A model generated the notes under the pieces. The model saw only the letters and a program-made list of their open reading frames with translations. It made no database searches and had not been told where the DNA came from. A stretch of 64,000 bases of DNA, from positions 1 through 64,000 of the forward strand of contig NZ_BCSW01000003.1 in NCBI RefSeq assembly GCF_001571065.1, written 5' to 3'. The stretch is from Dietzia cinnamea NBRC 102147. Lineage in GTDB: Bacteria > Actinomycetota > Actinomycetes > Mycobacteriales > Mycobacteriaceae. The number at the start of each line of letters is the position of its first letter. Position 1 is the first letter of the stretch. Below are positions 6,288-16,530 of the stretch, in pieces. Position numbers and translations under genes: made by a program.

Positions 6288-7484
6288 GTGCCGTTGCCCA
6301 CCCGAAACACGATGACCGTGCCCCGCGTCCTTGCCCACGTGTTGTGGCCGTTGGCGATCATGACCGTCATCCACCGTGTCCTGATCCGGGCCGTCAACGG
6401 CTCGATCACCAACGATTTCGGCACGGTCTACGCCGCCACCAGGCGGTTCCTCGCCGGCGAGCCGGTGTACGCCGAGAACCTGCTGACCGTCCAGCCGCAC
6501 TACCTCTACGCCCCCAGCGGGACGTTGATGCTGGCCCCGTTCGGGATGATCGACAACTACACGCTCGCCCGCTGGCTGTTCATCGGCCTCAACACCGCCG
6601 CGATCATCGCCGCGCTGTGGCTGCTGATGCGGCTGTTCGACCTGGACGTCCGGTCGTTCGCCGCCCCCGCGATCCTGCTGGCCGCGTTCTGCACGGAGGC
6701 CGTGACCAACACGCTGGTGTTCACCAACGTCAACGGCGTGATCTTCCTCTGCCAGGTCGCGTTCCTGTACCTCCTGCACCGCCGGCGCCTGTGGTGGGCC
6801 GGCGTGGCCATCGGCCTGTCGCTCGCGATCAAACCGATGCTGGCGCCTCTACTCGTGCTGCCGCTCATCCGCAGGCAGTGGCAACCGTTCGTCACGGCCG
6901 CCGCGATCCCCGCCGTGGCCATGGCCGCCGGCTGGGCGCTGACCGTCGACGCCCGCAGCTACCTCGACACCACACTGGCCTACATGGGCGAGGTGCGTGA
7001 CTACTACAACAGCTCGCTCGCGGGGCTCGGTCTGTACTACGGGGTCCCGGAGCCGCTCATCCTGGTCGCGCGGATCCTCGTGGTGGCCGCGACGCTGCTG
7101 GCGGTGTGGCTGCTGCTCGAGTACCGCCACAACCACGAGGTGCTGTGGCTCGCCACCACCTCCGGCGTCGTCCTCACCGGTGTGTTCCTCGTCTCCACCC
7201 TCGGCCAGATGTACTACTCCATGATGCTCATCCCCATCATGCTCACGGTGGTGCTCGACAGGTCCCTGGTGCGCACCTGGCCGGCGTGGCTCGCCGCCTA
7301 CGGGTTCTTCACACTCGACTTCTGGGAGTCGACACGCTGGCCGTACTACGGGCGGCTGCTCGAGTTCGCGCACCCGACCCTCGGCTGGCTGCTGCTGTTG
7401 GCCACCGTCCTGGTGGTGCTCCTGTGGCGCCGCTCGGACCCCAGCCGCCACGAGCGGATCGCACCGGCTGCCGCGGCGGCGTAA
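6288..7484 (+). CDS. aftC: AftC-type alpha-(1->3)-arabinofuranosyltransferase
   Basis: A 398-residue multi-pass membrane glycosyltransferase (GT87/DUF2029, GT-C fold). In mycobacteria AftC uses decaprenyl-phosphoryl arabinose to make alpha-1,3 branches in the arabinan of arabinogalactan and lipoarabinomannan. The first extracytoplasmic loop after TM1 carries the expected acidic residue (SITNDFGTVYAATRRFLAG; D43), followed by PVYAEN and YLYAPSG. About ten hydrophobic helices follow, and the tail is short and charged. The order ribD-like, lipoprotein, aftC, msrB equals Rv2671-Rv2674. Start GTG 6288 is chosen for its leaderless -10; ATG 6312 would shorten it by eight residues. The stop codon lies inside the msrB -10 element. 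Confidence 0.88.
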   Translation: MPLPTRNTMTVPRVLAHVLWPLAIMTVIHRVLIRAVNGSITNDFGTVYAATRRFLAGEPVYAENLLTVQPHYLYAPSGTLMLAPFGMIDNYTLARWLFIGLNTAAIIAALWLLMRLFDLDVRSFAAPAILLAAFCTEAVTNTLVFTNVNGVIFLCQVAFLYLLHRRRLWWAGVAIGLSLAIKPMLAPLLVLPLIRRQWQPFVTAAAIPAVAMAAGWALTVDARSYLDTTLAYMGEVRDYYNSSLAGLGLYYGVPEPLILVARILVVAATLLAVWLLLEYRHNHEVLWLATTSGVVLTGVFLVSTLGQMYYSMMLIPIMLTVVLDRSLVRTWPAWLAAYGFFTLDFWESTRWPYYGRLLEFAHPTLGWLLLLATVLVVLLWRRSDPSRHERIAPAAAAA

Positions 7485-7487
7485 CCT
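7482..7487 (+). promoter_or_regulatory. -10 element of msrB (leaderless), overlapping the aftC stop
   Basis: TAACCT ends 6 nt before ATG 7494. Its first three bases are the aftC stop codon. Confidence 0.6.
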
Positions 7488-7493
7488 GCGGGC

Positions 7494-7928
7494 ATGAGCA
7501 AGCCCACCGACAGCCACACCCCCCAGCCCGACTTCACCCTCGACGACGCCGAGTGGCGCCGCCGCCTCACCCCGGCGGAGTACCAGGTCCTGCGGCAGGC
7601 CGGGACCGAGCGGCCCTTCACGGGCGAGTACAACGACACCAAGACCGAGGGCGTCTACCGTTGCCGCGGCTGCGGTGCGGAGCTGTTCCGCAGCGACGCC
7701 AAGTTCGAGTCGAACTGCGGCTGGCCCTCGTTCTTCACTCCGCTGGCCGGCGACGCGGTCATCGAGCGCGAGGACACCTCGCTCGGCATGACCCGCACCG
7801 AGGTCATCTGCGCCAACTGCCACGGTCACCTGGGACACGTGTTCGCCGGCGAGGGCTACGGCACGCCCACCGACCTGCGATACTGCATCAATTCGGTGAG
7901 CCTGACGCTCGAGCCCGCCGAGGGCTGA
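7494..7928 (+). CDS. msrB: Peptide-methionine (R)-S-oxide reductase MsrB
   Basis: A 144-residue cytosolic repair enzyme that reduces the R epimer of methionine sulfoxide, recycled by thioredoxin. Zinc ligands are C57-x-x-C60 (CRGC) and C106-x-x-C109 (CANC). The catalytic cysteine is C131 in RYCINS, and the substrate pocket shows CGWPSF and GHLGHVF. The length is typical of a single-domain MsrB. It is probably leaderless from a -10 that overlaps the aftC stop, so it can be expressed apart from the upstream cell-wall genes. A strong hairpin separates it from the convergent heme operon. Same position as Mtb Rv2674. Confidence 0.97.
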   Translation: MSKPTDSHTPQPDFTLDDAEWRRRLTPAEYQVLRQAGTERPFTGEYNDTKTEGVYRCRGCGAELFRSDAKFESNCGWPSFFTPLAGDAVIEREDTSLGMTRTEVICANCHGHLGHVFAGEGYGTPTDLRYCINSVSLTLEPAEG

Positions 7929-7942
7929 GCGCGACACGCGCG

Positions 7943-7980
7943 AAAGGGGCCGACCGGATCAGTTCCGGCCGGCCCCTTTT
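7943..7980. terminator. Bidirectional terminator between msrB and hemQ
   Basis: A long stem of AAAGGGGCCG paired with CGGCCCCTTTT, extended inside by CCGG/CCGG, ends in four T on the plus strand. It has A residues on the other side, which suits the convergent msrB and hemQ. Confidence 0.85.
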
Positions 7981-8007
7981 CCGCGCTCTGTCGGGTGAGC
8001 GTGGACC

Positions 8008-8703
8008 CTACGGCAGGGACGCGGTGAGCTGCGCGGCCGTGACGCGCGGCCCGGTGAAGAACGGGATCTCCTCGCGCACGTGGCGACGGGCCTCGGTCGA
8101 GCGCATGATCCGCATGAGATCGACGATGCGGTCGAGCTGCGGCGCCTCGAAGGCGAGGATCCACTCGTAGTCACCCAGCGAGAACGCGGGCACGGTGTTC
8201 GCGCGGACGTCCGGATACTCGCGGGCGGCGCGACCGTGCTCGGCGAGGATCTGGCGCCGCTCTTCGTCGGGCAGCAGGTACCACTCGTAGGAACGCACGA
8301 ACGGGTACACGGAAATGTACGCTCCCGGTTCCTCCTCGGCGAGGAAAGCGGGGATGTGACTCTTGTTGAATTCGGCGGGCCGGTGCAGGGCGGTGTTGGA
8401 CCAGAACGCCGTGCTGGCCCGGCCGAGCAGGGTGGTGCGTCGGAAGTCGTTGTAGAACCGCTGCAGGTCCTCGATGTGCTCGGCGTGGGTCCAGAACATG
8501 AAGTCGGCCTCGGCGCGCAGGCCGGAGACGTCGTACAGTCCGCGCACCACGACGTCCGTGCCCTCGTAGCGGGCGAGGAAGGTCTCGAGATCCGCGGCGA
8601 CCGCGTCCCGGTCGTCTCCGAGCTGCCCGGGCGTCACGGTGAAGACCGAGAACATGAGGTAGCGCAGGGTGGAGTTGAGCTTGGAGTAGTCGAGGCGTGC
8701 CAT
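8008..8703 (-). CDS. hemQ: Coproheme decarboxylase HemQ/ChdC
   Basis: A 231-residue member of the chlorite dismutase-like superfamily that performs the last step of the coproporphyrin-dependent route: two-step H2O2-dependent decarboxylation of coproheme to heme b. The catalytic tyrosine is Y133 in SVYPFVRSY and the proximal heme ligand is H156 in ILAEHG, matching Y135/H158 of the Corynebacterium diphtheriae enzyme with a two-residue offset. The actinobacterial N-terminus ([21 protein letters not shown]) is intact. It lies 3 nt after hemY in the order hemE-hemY-hemQ, as in Mtb Rv2678c-Rv2676c, so the three steps should be co-transcribed. Confidence 0.96.
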   Translation of the reverse strand: MARLDYSKLNSTLRYLMFSVFTVTPGQLGDDRDAVAADLETFLARYEGTDVVVRGLYDVSGLRAEADFMFWTHAEHIEDLQRFYNDFRRTTLLGRASTAFWSNTALHRPAEFNKSHIPAFLAEEEPGAYISVYPFVRSYEWYLLPDEERRQILAEHGRAAREYPDVRANTVPAFSLGDYEWILAFEAPQLDRIVDLMRIMRSTEARRHVREEIPFFTGPRVTAAQLTASLP

Positions 8704-8706
8704 GGC

Positions 8707-10098
8707 TCAATCCTGCCACTTCGCGGCCAGCCGACGGGCCGCGGCCCGTGCCGACCCGATACAGGCGGGTACCCCTACGCCCTCGGTCGCCCCGCCGACG
8801 AGCTCCACGCCGGGTAGCCGCTCGGCCAGCTCGGCCCGTACCCCGGCGATCCGGGCGTCGTGACCGGGGCCGATCTCGGCGAGTGCGTCCGTCCAGCGGC
8901 GCACCCGCGAGTGCAGGATCGTCGGCACCGAGCCGCACAGTCCCCCCAGCGCGGACCCGGCCATCCGGGTGAGGGCGGCGTCGTCGGAGGCGAGCACCTC
9001 GTCGTCGTCGAGTCGCCCGAACGACACCCGCACCAGGTGACCGGGGCGGGTGTCGAGGTGGGGCCACTTGTGGCTCGTGAAGGTCATGGCCTTGAACGGC
9101 ACCGGCTCGTCGGTTGCGACGAGGATTCCGGACCGCTCCGGGAGGTTCGTCGAGCGGTCGACCTCGAGCGCGACGACGGCCGAGGAGGCCGTGCGGATTC
9201 CGGACAGCGCCTGTTCCCCGGCGTCGAGGCCGCCGGCGGCGGTGAGAAGCGGCGCGGCGTGGCGAACAGGGACGGCGACGACGACGAGGTCCGTGTTCTC
9301 GGTCCACGACCCGCGGTCGCCGGCGACCGCCAGCGTGTATCCGTTACCCTCGCGACGCAGGGAGGTGCACCTCGCGCCCGTGCGGATCAGGGCGCCGGAG
9401 GCGGCGGCGAGTGCGTCGACGAGGACGCGATAGCCGCCGTCGAGAGTGGCGAACACCGGGCCGGGCGTGCGGGTGCCGGTGAGCTGGCGGGCGGCGGCGG
9501 TGAGGCTGGGTGCGCCGCGATCGAGCGCCTCGGCGAGCCCGGGCACGACCTGGCGCAGGCCGAGCCCGCTGCTGGGGGCGGCGTACACCCCGCCGAGCAT
9601 GGGATCGACGAGCCGGGCGACGACCGCGGGGCCGAACCGCTCGGCGACCAGGGCGCCCAGGGACACGTCCGAGCCAGGCTCCCACGCGAGCGGCAGATCC
9701 GCCTCGCGCGCGGCGACTTCCCGCTCGGCGGGGCCGAGCACCTCCGACAGGGCGTCGACGTCCGACGGCAGACCCATGAGGGTCCCGCGCGGCATGGGGA
9801 CCGCGCGCCCGCCGGTGAGGATGGCCGGCCCGAGCGGGCCCGGGTGGCGCAGCGAGTCGGTGAGGCCGAGTTCGACGACGAGCTGTGAGGCCTCGGGGCG
9901 GCGGGCGATGAACGCCTCCGCACCGAGCTCCATGGGCCCCGACGGGAAGTCGACCGTGTGCAGCGCTCCCCCGGGTGACGCCGACGCCTCGAGGACGGTC
10001 ACGTGGGCGTCGGGGAGCTCCAGGGAGAGCTGGTAGGCGGCCGTCAGTCCGCTGAGGCCGCCCCCCACCACGACGACCCGCGGCGACGTCTCCGTCAC
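8707..10098 (-). CDS. hemY: Coproporphyrinogen III oxidase (HemY/CgoX type)
   Basis: A 463-residue FAD enzyme that oxidises coproporphyrinogen III to coproporphyrin III in Gram-positive heme synthesis; older annotation calls it protoporphyrinogen oxidase. The N-terminal Rossmann motif [17 protein letters not shown] (about 8-24) and the [20 protein letters not shown] segment bind [23 protein letters not shown] is a family signature in the middle of the protein, and the C-terminal [15 protein letters not shown] is the second FAD-contact region. It is soluble, with no membrane helix. The GTG start overlaps the hemE stop in GTGA, so translation is coupled. Ferrochelatase is not in this window. 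Confidence 0.95.
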   Translation of the reverse strand: MTETSPRVVVVGGGLSGLTAAYQLSLELPDAHVTVLEASASPGGALHTVDFPSGPMELGAEAFIARRPEASQLVVELGLTDSLRHPGPLGPAILTGGRAVPMPRGTLMGLPSDVDALSEVLGPAEREVAAREADLPLAWEPGSDVSLGALVAERFGPAVVARLVDPMLGGVYAAPSSGLGLRQVVPGLAEALDRGAPSLTAAARQLTGTRTPGPVFATLDGGYRVLVDALAAASGALIRTGARCTSLRREGNGYTLAVAGDRGSWTENTDLVVVAVPVRHAAPLLTAAGGLDAGEQALSGIRTASSAVVALEVDRSTNLPERSGILVATDEPVPFKAMTFTSHKWPHLDTRPGHLVRVSFGRLDDDEVLASDDAALTRMAGSALGGLCGSVPTILHSRVRRWTDALAEIGPGHDARIAGVRAELAERLPGVELVGGATEGVGVPACIGSARAAARRLAAKWQD

Positions 10099-11228
10099 TT
10101 GCCGGAGAGTTCGTGGACGAGCTCCACCACGTGGGTCACGGCACCCGCGTCGGTCGCGGGCAGGACCCCGTGGCCGAGGTTGAAGACGTGCCCGGCGGAG
10201 CCGGCCTCGCGGGCGCGGCGCCCCTCCTCGAGGATGCGCCGGACTTCGCCGTCCAGGGCCGAGCGGTCGGCGAAGAGCATCGCCGGGTCGAGGTTGCCCT
10301 GCAGGACCTTGCCGGGCACCCGGGCGGCGGCGTCGTCGAGTGGGATGCGCCAGTCCACGCCCACCACCTCTGGGCCGGCTTCACTCATGGCGCCGAGCAG
10401 CTCGCCGGTGCCCACGCCGAAGTGCGTGCGCGGTACCGAGGAGATGACCTCGTCGGAGAAGATGCGCGTGGAATGCGGCAGGACCAGAGAGCGGTAGTCC
10501 CGCTCGGTCAGCGCCCCGGCCCACGAGTCGAAGAGCTGGATCGCGTCGACGCCCGCCCCGATCTGCGCGCGGAGGAACACGGTCGTGAGGTCGGCGAGCT
10601 TGCCCATCAGCGCGTTCCACACCTCGGGGCGGGAGTACATGAGCGACTTGGTGTGCTCGTGGTTGCGGCTGGGGCCGCCCTCGATGAGATAGGAGGCCAG
10701 GGTGAAGGGCGCGCCCGCGAAGCCGATGAGGGCCACGGCCGGGTCGAGCTCCGCGGTGATGAGCCGGACCGCCTCCTCGATGGCCTCCAGTCGGTCCGGG
10801 GTGAGCTCGGGCAGCGCGGCCACGTCGGACTCGTCGCGGATCGGCTCGGCCACCACGGGACCGGTCCCCGGGACGATGTCGATGTCCACGCCGGCCGCGG
10901 CCAGGGGGATGACGATGTCGGAGAAGAAGATCGCCGCGTCCACGCCGTGACGGCGCACCGGCTGCAGCGTGATCTCGCAGGTCATCTCCGGGTCGAAGCA
11001 CGCCTCGAGCATGGTCGAGCCGCCCCGGACCTCCTTGTACTCGGGCAGGGACCGTCCCGCCTGGCGCATGAACCACACCGGCGTGTGCGACCCGCCCCTG
11101 CCCGTCACCTCGTCGAGGTAGGGGCCGGTCCCGGCGCGACGGCCCGGGGCCACGGCCACCCGCTCGGTGGTTCCGGCGCCGGGGGCGCCGCCGGGAAGGG
11201 GGGACGAGGACGCATCAGAGTTCAACAC
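10095..11228 (-). CDS. hemE: Uroporphyrinogen decarboxylase HemE
   Basis: A 377-residue enzyme that removes four acetate carboxyls from uroporphyrinogen III to give coproporphyrinogen III. The signature [18 protein letters not shown] lies in the N-terminal part, after a poorly conserved 40-residue extension. The ISDIVIPL-like segment ([19 protein letters not shown]) and [17 protein letters not shown] follow. The start is the least certain point. GTG 11228 sits right after GATGGAGGC; the following TTG codon would have better Shine-Dalgarno spacing. No other good ribosome site lies upstream. First gene of the hemE-hemY-hemQ operon, divergent from the DUF3000 gene. Confidence 0.94.
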   Translation of the reverse strand: MLNSDASSSPLPGGAPGAGTTERVAVAPGRRAGTGPYLDEVTGRGGSHTPVWFMRQAGRSLPEYKEVRGGSTMLEACFDPEMTCEITLQPVRRHGVDAAIFFSDIVIPLAAAGVDIDIVPGTGPVVAEPIRDESDVAALPELTPDRLEAIEEAVRLITAELDPAVALIGFAGAPFTLASYLIEGGPSRNHEHTKSLMYSRPEVWNALMGKLADLTTVFLRAQIGAGVDAIQLFDSWAGALTERDYRSLVLPHSTRIFSDEVISSVPRTHFGVGTGELLGAMSEAGPEVVGVDWRIPLDDAAARVPGKVLQGNLDPAMLFADRSALDGEVRRILEEGRRAREAGSAGHVFNLGHGVLPATDAGAVTHVVELVHELSGK

Positions 11229-11320
11229 GCCTCCATCGTCCCATGAAGTGACCGCCGGGGCCGGTCTGCCCACCCGGCCAGGTGACGGCGCGCCTCTTCC
11301 ACGCCCGTGGCGGTGGTCGC

Positions 11321-11326
11321 TAGCGT
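11321..11326 (+). promoter_or_regulatory. -10 element of the DUF3000-rnd operon
   Basis: TAGCGT ends 8 nt before GTG 11335, which predicts a leaderless or nearly leaderless mRNA. Confidence 0.5.
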
Positions 11327-11334
11327 GACGACCT

Positions 11335-11922
11335 GTGAGCACATCGGTCAATGACGGCGAGCCCGAGGTCTTCCGGGCGGCGGTCGAGTCGCTGTCGCGG
11401 CTCGAGGTCCGCCCCGAGATCTCGGTCGGCCCGATCCGCCCGCCGCAGCGACTGGCGCCCTACAGTCACGCCCTCGGTGTGGAGATCCTCCCGCCCCGGG
11501 GCGACGACGTGCCGGAATTCTCCGACGGCGACGCGTTCGGCCGGCTCATCCTGCTGCACGACCCGTCAGGCGACGACGCGTGGAACGGCACCCTGCGGTT
11601 GGTCGCGTACATCCAGGCGGACATGGAGGCCTCGTTGGCGGGTGATCCGCTCCTGCCGCAGGTGGCGTGGAGCTGGCTGACCGAGGCGCTCGACGAGGAG
11701 GCCGGACCGTACACGGCCCTCGGCGGGACCGTCACCAGCACGGCCTCCGTCCGCTACGGCGACATCGCCGGCCCCCCGCAGGCCCATCAGCTGGAGCTGC
11801 GCGCGTCGTGGACGGCCCTCGAGCCGGACCTCACCGGCCACGCGTCGGCGTTCTGCAAGACCCTGGCGCAGGCCGCCGGCCTGCCGCCCGTCGGGGTCAC
11901 GTCCCTGCACGGACGGGCGTGA
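11335..11922 (+). CDS. DUF3000-family protein
   Basis: A 195-residue soluble protein homologous by position and content to Mtb Rv2680, a DUF3000 protein of unknown function found in actinobacteria. Features are [20 protein letters not shown] and ALGVEI near the start, [26 protein letters not shown] in the middle, and a C-terminal [16 protein letters not shown]. No catalytic motif, membrane helix or signal is visible. Its stop overlaps the rnd start in GTGA, so the pair is translationally coupled. That suggests a role linked to RNA processing, but this is inference from position only. Confidence 0.85.
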   Translation: MSTSVNDGEPEVFRAAVESLSRLEVRPEISVGPIRPPQRLAPYSHALGVEILPPRGDDVPEFSDGDAFGRLILLHDPSGDDAWNGTLRLVAYIQADMEASLAGDPLLPQVAWSWLTEALDEEAGPYTALGGTVTSTASVRYGDIAGPPQAHQLELRASWTALEPDLTGHASAFCKTLAQAAGLPPVGVTSLHGRA

Positions 11923-13157
11923 GCGGGCGCCGCCGCGGCGAGACCCCGCCCGGGGCGGCGCCTCCCCCTGCCGAGTACGAGTTCATCGACGACCTCTCCG
12001 GAATCGGTGCGGTCGTCGACGCCCTGGACGCGTCGTCCGAGCCGATCGCGGTGGACGTCGAACGCGCCTCCGGGATCCGCTACTCCGAGCGCGCGTTCCT
12101 CCTCCAGCTCCGCGTCCCCGGCGAGCCCGCCCTGCTCGTGGACCCGGAGACCCCGGGCCGGACCGTCGGACCGCTCGCCACCGTCCTCTCGGAGCGGCCG
12201 CTGCTGTTCCACGCCGCGAGCCAGGACCTGCCGTCCCTCCGCGAGCTCGGCATCCATCCCACGTCGCTGGTGGACACCGAGCTCGCCGGCCGGTTCCTCG
12301 GGATCGAGAGGGTCAACCTCGCCGCCATGATCTCCGAGCACCTCGGGATCGGGCTGGCCAAGGCGCACTCGGCCGCGGACTGGTCCCGCCGGCCGCTGCC
12401 CGCCGCGTGGCTCGACTACGCGGCCTACGACGTGCTGTTACTCCACGAACTGGCGGACGAGGTGCTGCCCCGACTCGACGCCCTGGGCCGCCGTGAGTGG
12501 TTCGAGGCGGAGTGTCGGCACCTCGTCGACTCGGTCCCGGCCCCGGCCGCCGCCGACCCCTGGCGACGTCTGACGCGCCTGTCGAGTCTGCGCGACGCCC
12601 GCCAGCTGGCCCGCGCGCGGGAGCTGTGGATGGCCCGCGACCGCGTGGCCGCCGAGCGGGACATCGCCCCCAAGCGATTGCTGGCCGACGCCGCCGTCAT
12701 CGAGGCCGCACGGGTAGGCCCGACCAGCCGGTCCGCGCTACTGGCGATCGACGGTTTCGACGGCCCGCAACGCAGACGCCTGGTCGGCGAATGGCTGGCC
12801 GCACTGGAATGGGCCGACGGGCTCGGCCGCGAGGACCTGCCGTCACGTCAGGGGCCGCCCGCCGAGCATCCCCCGCACGCGTCCTGGAAGCGCAACGAGC
12901 CAGAGGCCGCCGCGCTCCTGGACGTCGCGCGGGAGGCGATCGCCGCTCTCGCCGACGACCTGGGCATCGACCAGGGGCTGCTCCTCAAGCCTTCGACACT
13001 GCGGCTGTGGGTCTGGCGTGCGGCAACCACCACTCCCGCCGACGACGCCGAACTGCTCCATGAGGTTCTGCGTGAGGAAGAAGCACGCGAGTGGCAGATC
13101 GAGTTGACGACCGGCCCCCTGCTCGAGGCGGTGCGCCGGTTCCGGGCGGAGAGCTGA
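11919..13157 (+). CDS. rnd: Ribonuclease D (DEDDy exonuclease with HRDC domain)
   Basis: A 412-residue 3'-5' exoribonuclease-type protein (Mtb Rv2681). The N-terminal DEDD domain shows ExoI AVDVERASG (D-x-E), ExoII LLFHAASQDLPSLRELG (H-x4-D) and ExoIII ALDYAAYDVLLLHELAD-like Y-x3-D (the DEDDy type). An HRDC domain follows (about residues 210-290, ARELWMARDRVAAERDIAPKRLL). The C-terminal helical region carries a second HRDC-like unit. Its usual substrates are tRNA and other structured RNA 3' ends. GTG 11919 is set by the GTGA overlap with DUF3000. Confidence 0.93.
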   Translation: MSGRRRGETPPGAAPPPAEYEFIDDLSGIGAVVDALDASSEPIAVDVERASGIRYSERAFLLQLRVPGEPALLVDPETPGRTVGPLATVLSERPLLFHAASQDLPSLRELGIHPTSLVDTELAGRFLGIERVNLAAMISEHLGIGLAKAHSAADWSRRPLPAAWLDYAAYDVLLLHELADEVLPRLDALGRREWFEAECRHLVDSVPAPAAADPWRRLTRLSSLRDARQLARARELWMARDRVAAERDIAPKRLLADAAVIEAARVGPTSRSALLAIDGFDGPQRRRLVGEWLAALEWADGLGREDLPSRQGPPAEHPPHASWKRNEPEAAALLDVAREAIAALADDLGIDQGLLLKPSTLRLWVWRAATTTPADDAELLHEVLREEEAREWQIELTTGPLLEAVRRFRAES

Positions 13158-13181
13158 CCCGCCTGGTCGGCCGGGCCGCGG

Positions 13182-15059
13182 TCACAGTGCCAGGCGGGCC
13201 CTGATGCTCTCGGCGATCCCCTCCGCGGTCAGGCCGGCCTCGGAGAGGATCTCTGCGCGGGAGCCGTGGTCGAGGAACTCCTGCGGGATGCCCAGTGCGA
13301 TACGGTCGCACTGCACCGCGGCACCGTCCAGGCGGGCCGAGACCGCGGACCCGACTCCGCCGTGGAGTCCGTTGTCCTCGACCGTCACCACCAGGCGGCG
13401 GCCGCGGGCGGACTCGACGATCGACGCCGGCACGGGGTAGACCCACCTCGGGTCGACCACGTCCACGGAGATCCCCTCGGCCTCGAGCGCGCGGGCCGCG
13501 GCCACGGCCGGAGCGACCATGGGGCCCACGGCCACCACCAGCACCTCGGCATCACCCGGGCCGTGAACGCGGTCCACGCCGTCCTCGGAGGTGGCCAGGG
13601 CCGGCACGGGCTCGCCCACGGAGCCCTTGGGGAAGCGCACGACAGTGGGGCCGTCGTCGACGGCCACGGCCTCGCGGAGCTCCTGGCGCAGGGTGAGCGC
13701 ATCGCGCGGCGCGGCCACCCGCACGCCGGGGACGATGCCGGTGAGCGACAGGTCCCACATCCCGTTGTGGCTGGCGCCGTCGGGGCCGGTCACGCCCGAA
13801 CGGTCCAGCACCAGGGTCACGGGCTGACGGAGGAGGGCGACGTCCATGAGGAGCTGGTCGAAGGCCCGGTTGAGGAAGGTCGAGTAGACGGCCACCACGG
13901 GATGCATCCCGCCCAGGGCCAGCCCGGACGCGGAGGCAACCGCGTGCTGCTCGGCGATACCGACGTCGAACATCCGATCGGGGAACCGCTCGCCGAACGC
14001 CGCGAGCCCGGTGGGCCCCGCCATCGCGGCGGTGATCGCCACGACGTCGTCACGCTCTGTGCCGATCGCGCAGAGCTCCTCGGAGAACACCGAGGTCCAG
14101 TCGACGGACGACGAGGTCGACAGCGGCTTGCCGGTCTCGGGGTCGATCACCCCGGTGGCGTGCATCTGATCGGCCTCGTTGTTCTCCGCGTGGACGTAGC
14201 CCATGCCCTTGCGGGTGACCACGTGGACCACCACCGGGCCCCCGAAGTCCTTGGCGAGTCGGAGTGCCGCCTCGGTGGCGGCGAGGTTGTGCCCGTCGAC
14301 CGGACCCATGTACTTGAGGCCGAGGTCGGCGAACAGCTCCTGGGGAGACACGACGTCCTTGACGCCGGCCTTGATGCCGTGCAGTACCGAGTAGACCGCT
14401 TTGCCGACGACATCCTTGCGGGCGGTCAGGGCGCTCTTCGTCCGGTCCATCGCCTTCTCGTACGCGGGCTGCAGACGCAGGGCACCCAGCCGCTCGGCGA
14501 GACCGCCAATCGTCGGTGAATACGATCGCCCGTTGTCGTTGACGACGATCACCATGGGCCGGTCCTTCGCGGCCGCGATGTTGTTGAGGGCCTCCCACGC
14601 CATGCCACCGGTCATCGCCCCGTCCCCGATCACGGTGACGACGGTCCGGTCGCGCTCGCCACGCAGCGCGAAGGCCTTGGCGAGCCCGTCCGCGTACGAC
14701 AGCGACGCGGTGGCGTGCGAGGACTCGACGATGTCGTGCTCGCTCTCCGCCCGGCACGGGTAGCCGGAGAGGCCCCCGCGGGTGCGCAGGCCGTCGAAGC
14801 AATCCCGGCGCCCGGTGAGCATCTTGTGCACGTATGACTGGTGCCCGGTATCGAAGACGATGGGGTCGCGCGGCGAGTCGAACACGCGGTGCAGGGCGAC
14901 CGTCAGCTCGACGACGCCCAGGTTGGGTCCGAGGTGCCCGCCCGTGGCAGCGACCTTGCGGATGAGGAACTCGCGGATCTCGCCGCACAACCGGCCCAAC
15001 TCGTCGGGTCCGAGCCCCCTGAGGTCCGAGGGGCCGTTCACCTGATCGAGCACGCTCAT
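13182..15059 (-). CDS. dxs: 1-deoxy-D-xylulose-5-phosphate synthase
   Basis: A 625-residue thiamine-diphosphate enzyme that condenses pyruvate and glyceraldehyde 3-phosphate, the entry step of the MEP isoprenoid pathway. That pathway feeds decaprenyl phosphate, on which AftC depends. The start [13 protein letters not shown] is typical. [18 protein letters not shown] and [16 protein letters not shown] precede the ThDP motif [16 protein letters not shown]...[11 protein letters not shown]. The transketolase core ([17 protein letters not shown]) and C-terminal domain are complete. The frame extends further upstream, but ATG 15059 fits the family and follows GGAAGGGG by 14 nt. Convergent with rnd; a single gene. 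Confidence 0.97.
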   Translation of the reverse strand: MSVLDQVNGPSDLRGLGPDELGRLCGEIREFLIRKVAATGGHLGPNLGVVELTVALHRVFDSPRDPIVFDTGHQSYVHKMLTGRRDCFDGLRTRGGLSGYPCRAESEHDIVESSHATASLSYADGLAKAFALRGERDRTVVTVIGDGAMTGGMAWEALNNIAAAKDRPMVIVVNDNGRSYSPTIGGLAERLGALRLQPAYEKAMDRTKSALTARKDVVGKAVYSVLHGIKAGVKDVVSPQELFADLGLKYMGPVDGHNLAATEAALRLAKDFGGPVVVHVVTRKGMGYVHAENNEADQMHATGVIDPETGKPLSTSSSVDWTSVFSEELCAIGTERDDVVAITAAMAGPTGLAAFGERFPDRMFDVGIAEQHAVASASGLALGGMHPVVAVYSTFLNRAFDQLLMDVALLRQPVTLVLDRSGVTGPDGASHNGMWDLSLTGIVPGVRVAAPRDALTLRQELREAVAVDDGPTVVRFPKGSVGEPVPALATSEDGVDRVHGPGDAEVLVVAVGPMVAPAVAAARALEAEGISVDVVDPRWVYPVPASIVESARGRRLVVTVEDNGLHGGVGSAVSARLDGAAVQCDRIALGIPQEFLDHGSRAEILSEAGLTAEGIAESIRARLAL

Positions 15060-15109
15060 TGCTGTCGACTGCCCCTTCCCTGTCCGACACCCCGATGGGT
15101 CGAATCGCC

Positions 15110-15115
15110 AGTCTA
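15110..15115 (-). promoter_or_regulatory. -10 element of dxs
   Basis: TAGACT on the minus strand predicts a start near 15103 and a leader of about 45 nt. No convincing -35 was seen. Confidence 0.4.
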
Positions 15116-15177
15116 CGGGCTGAGGGCCCGCCGGCTCGCCCGCGGTCGGTCGGTCGGCCGCCGACCGCCGTGGCGGT

Positions 15178-16530
15178 TCAGCGCGCGACCGGGGCATCCA
15201 GCACCGCGATCCCCTCGACATGGTGGGTACCGGGGAACGCAGCGACGCCACGCAGGTCCGTCAGCGTCCACCCGGCCGCGACGAGCGCGCCGACGTCCCG
15301 GGCCAGACTCGCGGCGTCGCAACCGACGTGGACGATCCGTGACCGGGCCACCTCCGCCAGGCGCTGCATGACGGGGATGCCGGCGCCCCCGCGCGGCGGG
15401 TCGAGCACGACGACGTCGGGCGCCCGGCGGGCGTCGGCGTCCAACGCGTGGTCTTCGAGGAACGTCTCGACCCTCGAGCGCACCGTGTGCACTCCCGGGC
15501 CGGCCGCGGACGCCGTGTCCGGGTCGCCGGATCCGGAGGTGGTCGACACCGCCCCCAGCGAGGCCGAGGACGACTCCACCACCGTCACGTCCGCGCCCGG
15601 AACGGCCTCCCGCACGGCCGCGGCGAACAGTCCGGCGCCCCCGTAGAGGTCCCAGACGACGGGCTCGTCCGGAAGTCCCGGGGCCTGCGCCACGGCCGTG
15701 CGGACCGCCGACGCGTAGTGGGTCGCCGCGCTGCGGTGGGCCTGCCAGAAGGCCTCGGGGGGCAACCGCCACTCCCGCTCCCCCACGCGCCGCACGACGT
15801 CGGGTCCGCCGGTGACGAACTCCCAGTCCGCCGCCCGGGAGCGCCGCGCCCGGGCCCGGGTCGCGGCGGATCGACGCGCGCGCGAGCCCTGCCCGCGGGG
15901 CTCGTCACGCACCGCGGGCCGGTGGGCGACGTGGACCGTCCCGTCGTCACCGAGCAGCCCGAGGAGCTCGCGTCCGGGGCCCACGTCCGCGACGGTCACC
16001 GCGTCGAGAATGCGCGGATCGGGTTGGACGCAGGGCTCCATCACGAGGTCCCGCGACCGCGCCCGACGGACGCCGGGACGGCCATCCGGGCCGGTGACCC
16101 ACCGGGCGACCGTGCGCCACCCTGTCGCGGTGGCGTCGCCCGCGGGGGCCTCGACCGGGATCTCGTCGGCGCGCGGGTCGATCCGGCCGATCCTGACTGC
16201 CTGCTCGGCGAGGATCCGGCCGGCGAAGCCGCGGGCCGCGGCGGGTTCGATGTGGCTCCAATCACAGCACCCGGCTCCGGCGGCGGCCGCCGGGCAGGCG
16301 GTCTCCACCCGGTGCGGGGACACGTCGATCACCGACTGCACGGTGCCGCGGCAGAAGGCGCGGCCCGGGTCGTCCTCGACCAGGACGTCGACCGTCTCCC
16401 CGGTGATGCCGCCACGGCAGAACACCACCCGTCCCTCGTGCCGGGCGACGAACTCACCGCCGTGCGCCGGGCCGGCCACCTCCAGCCGCAGGACGCGGCC
16501 CGTCCAGTCGGTCGTGTGCTCGTGTGTCAT
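15178..16530 (-). CDS. TrmA/RlmD-family RNA (uracil-5-)-methyltransferase
   Basis: A 450-residue SAM-dependent RNA m5U methyltransferase-like protein (Mtb Rv2689c). The N-terminus is a TRAM RNA-binding domain (about 10-65, [21 protein letters not shown]). A cysteine-bearing loop ([13 protein letters not shown]) stands where RumA enzymes hold a 4Fe-4S cluster. The C-terminal Rossmann domain has [14 protein letters not shown] (SAM motif), [10 protein letters not shown] and [12 protein letters not shown], whose cysteine is the catalytic nucleophile, plus the VEGIAVLD tail. The target base (23S rRNA or tRNA) is not resolved. The ATG overlaps the upstream APC transporter stop (ATGA). Confidence 0.9.
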   Translation of the reverse strand: MTHEHTTDWTGRVLRLEVAGPAHGGEFVARHEGRVVFCRGGITGETVDVLVEDDPGRAFCRGTVQSVIDVSPHRVETACPAAAAGAGCCDWSHIEPAAARGFAGRILAEQAVRIGRIDPRADEIPVEAPAGDATATGWRTVARWVTGPDGRPGVRRARSRDLVMEPCVQPDPRILDAVTVADVGPGRELLGLLGDDGTVHVAHRPAVRDEPRGQGSRARRSAATRARARRSRAADWEFVTGGPDVVRRVGEREWRLPPEAFWQAHRSAATHYASAVRTAVAQAPGLPDEPVVWDLYGGAGLFAAAVREAVPGADVTVVESSSASLGAVSTTSGSGDPDTASAAGPGVHTVRSRVETFLEDHALDADARRAPDVVVLDPPRGGAGIPVMQRLAEVARSRIVHVGCDAASLARDVGALVAAGWTLTDLRGVAAFPGTHHVEGIAVLDAPVAR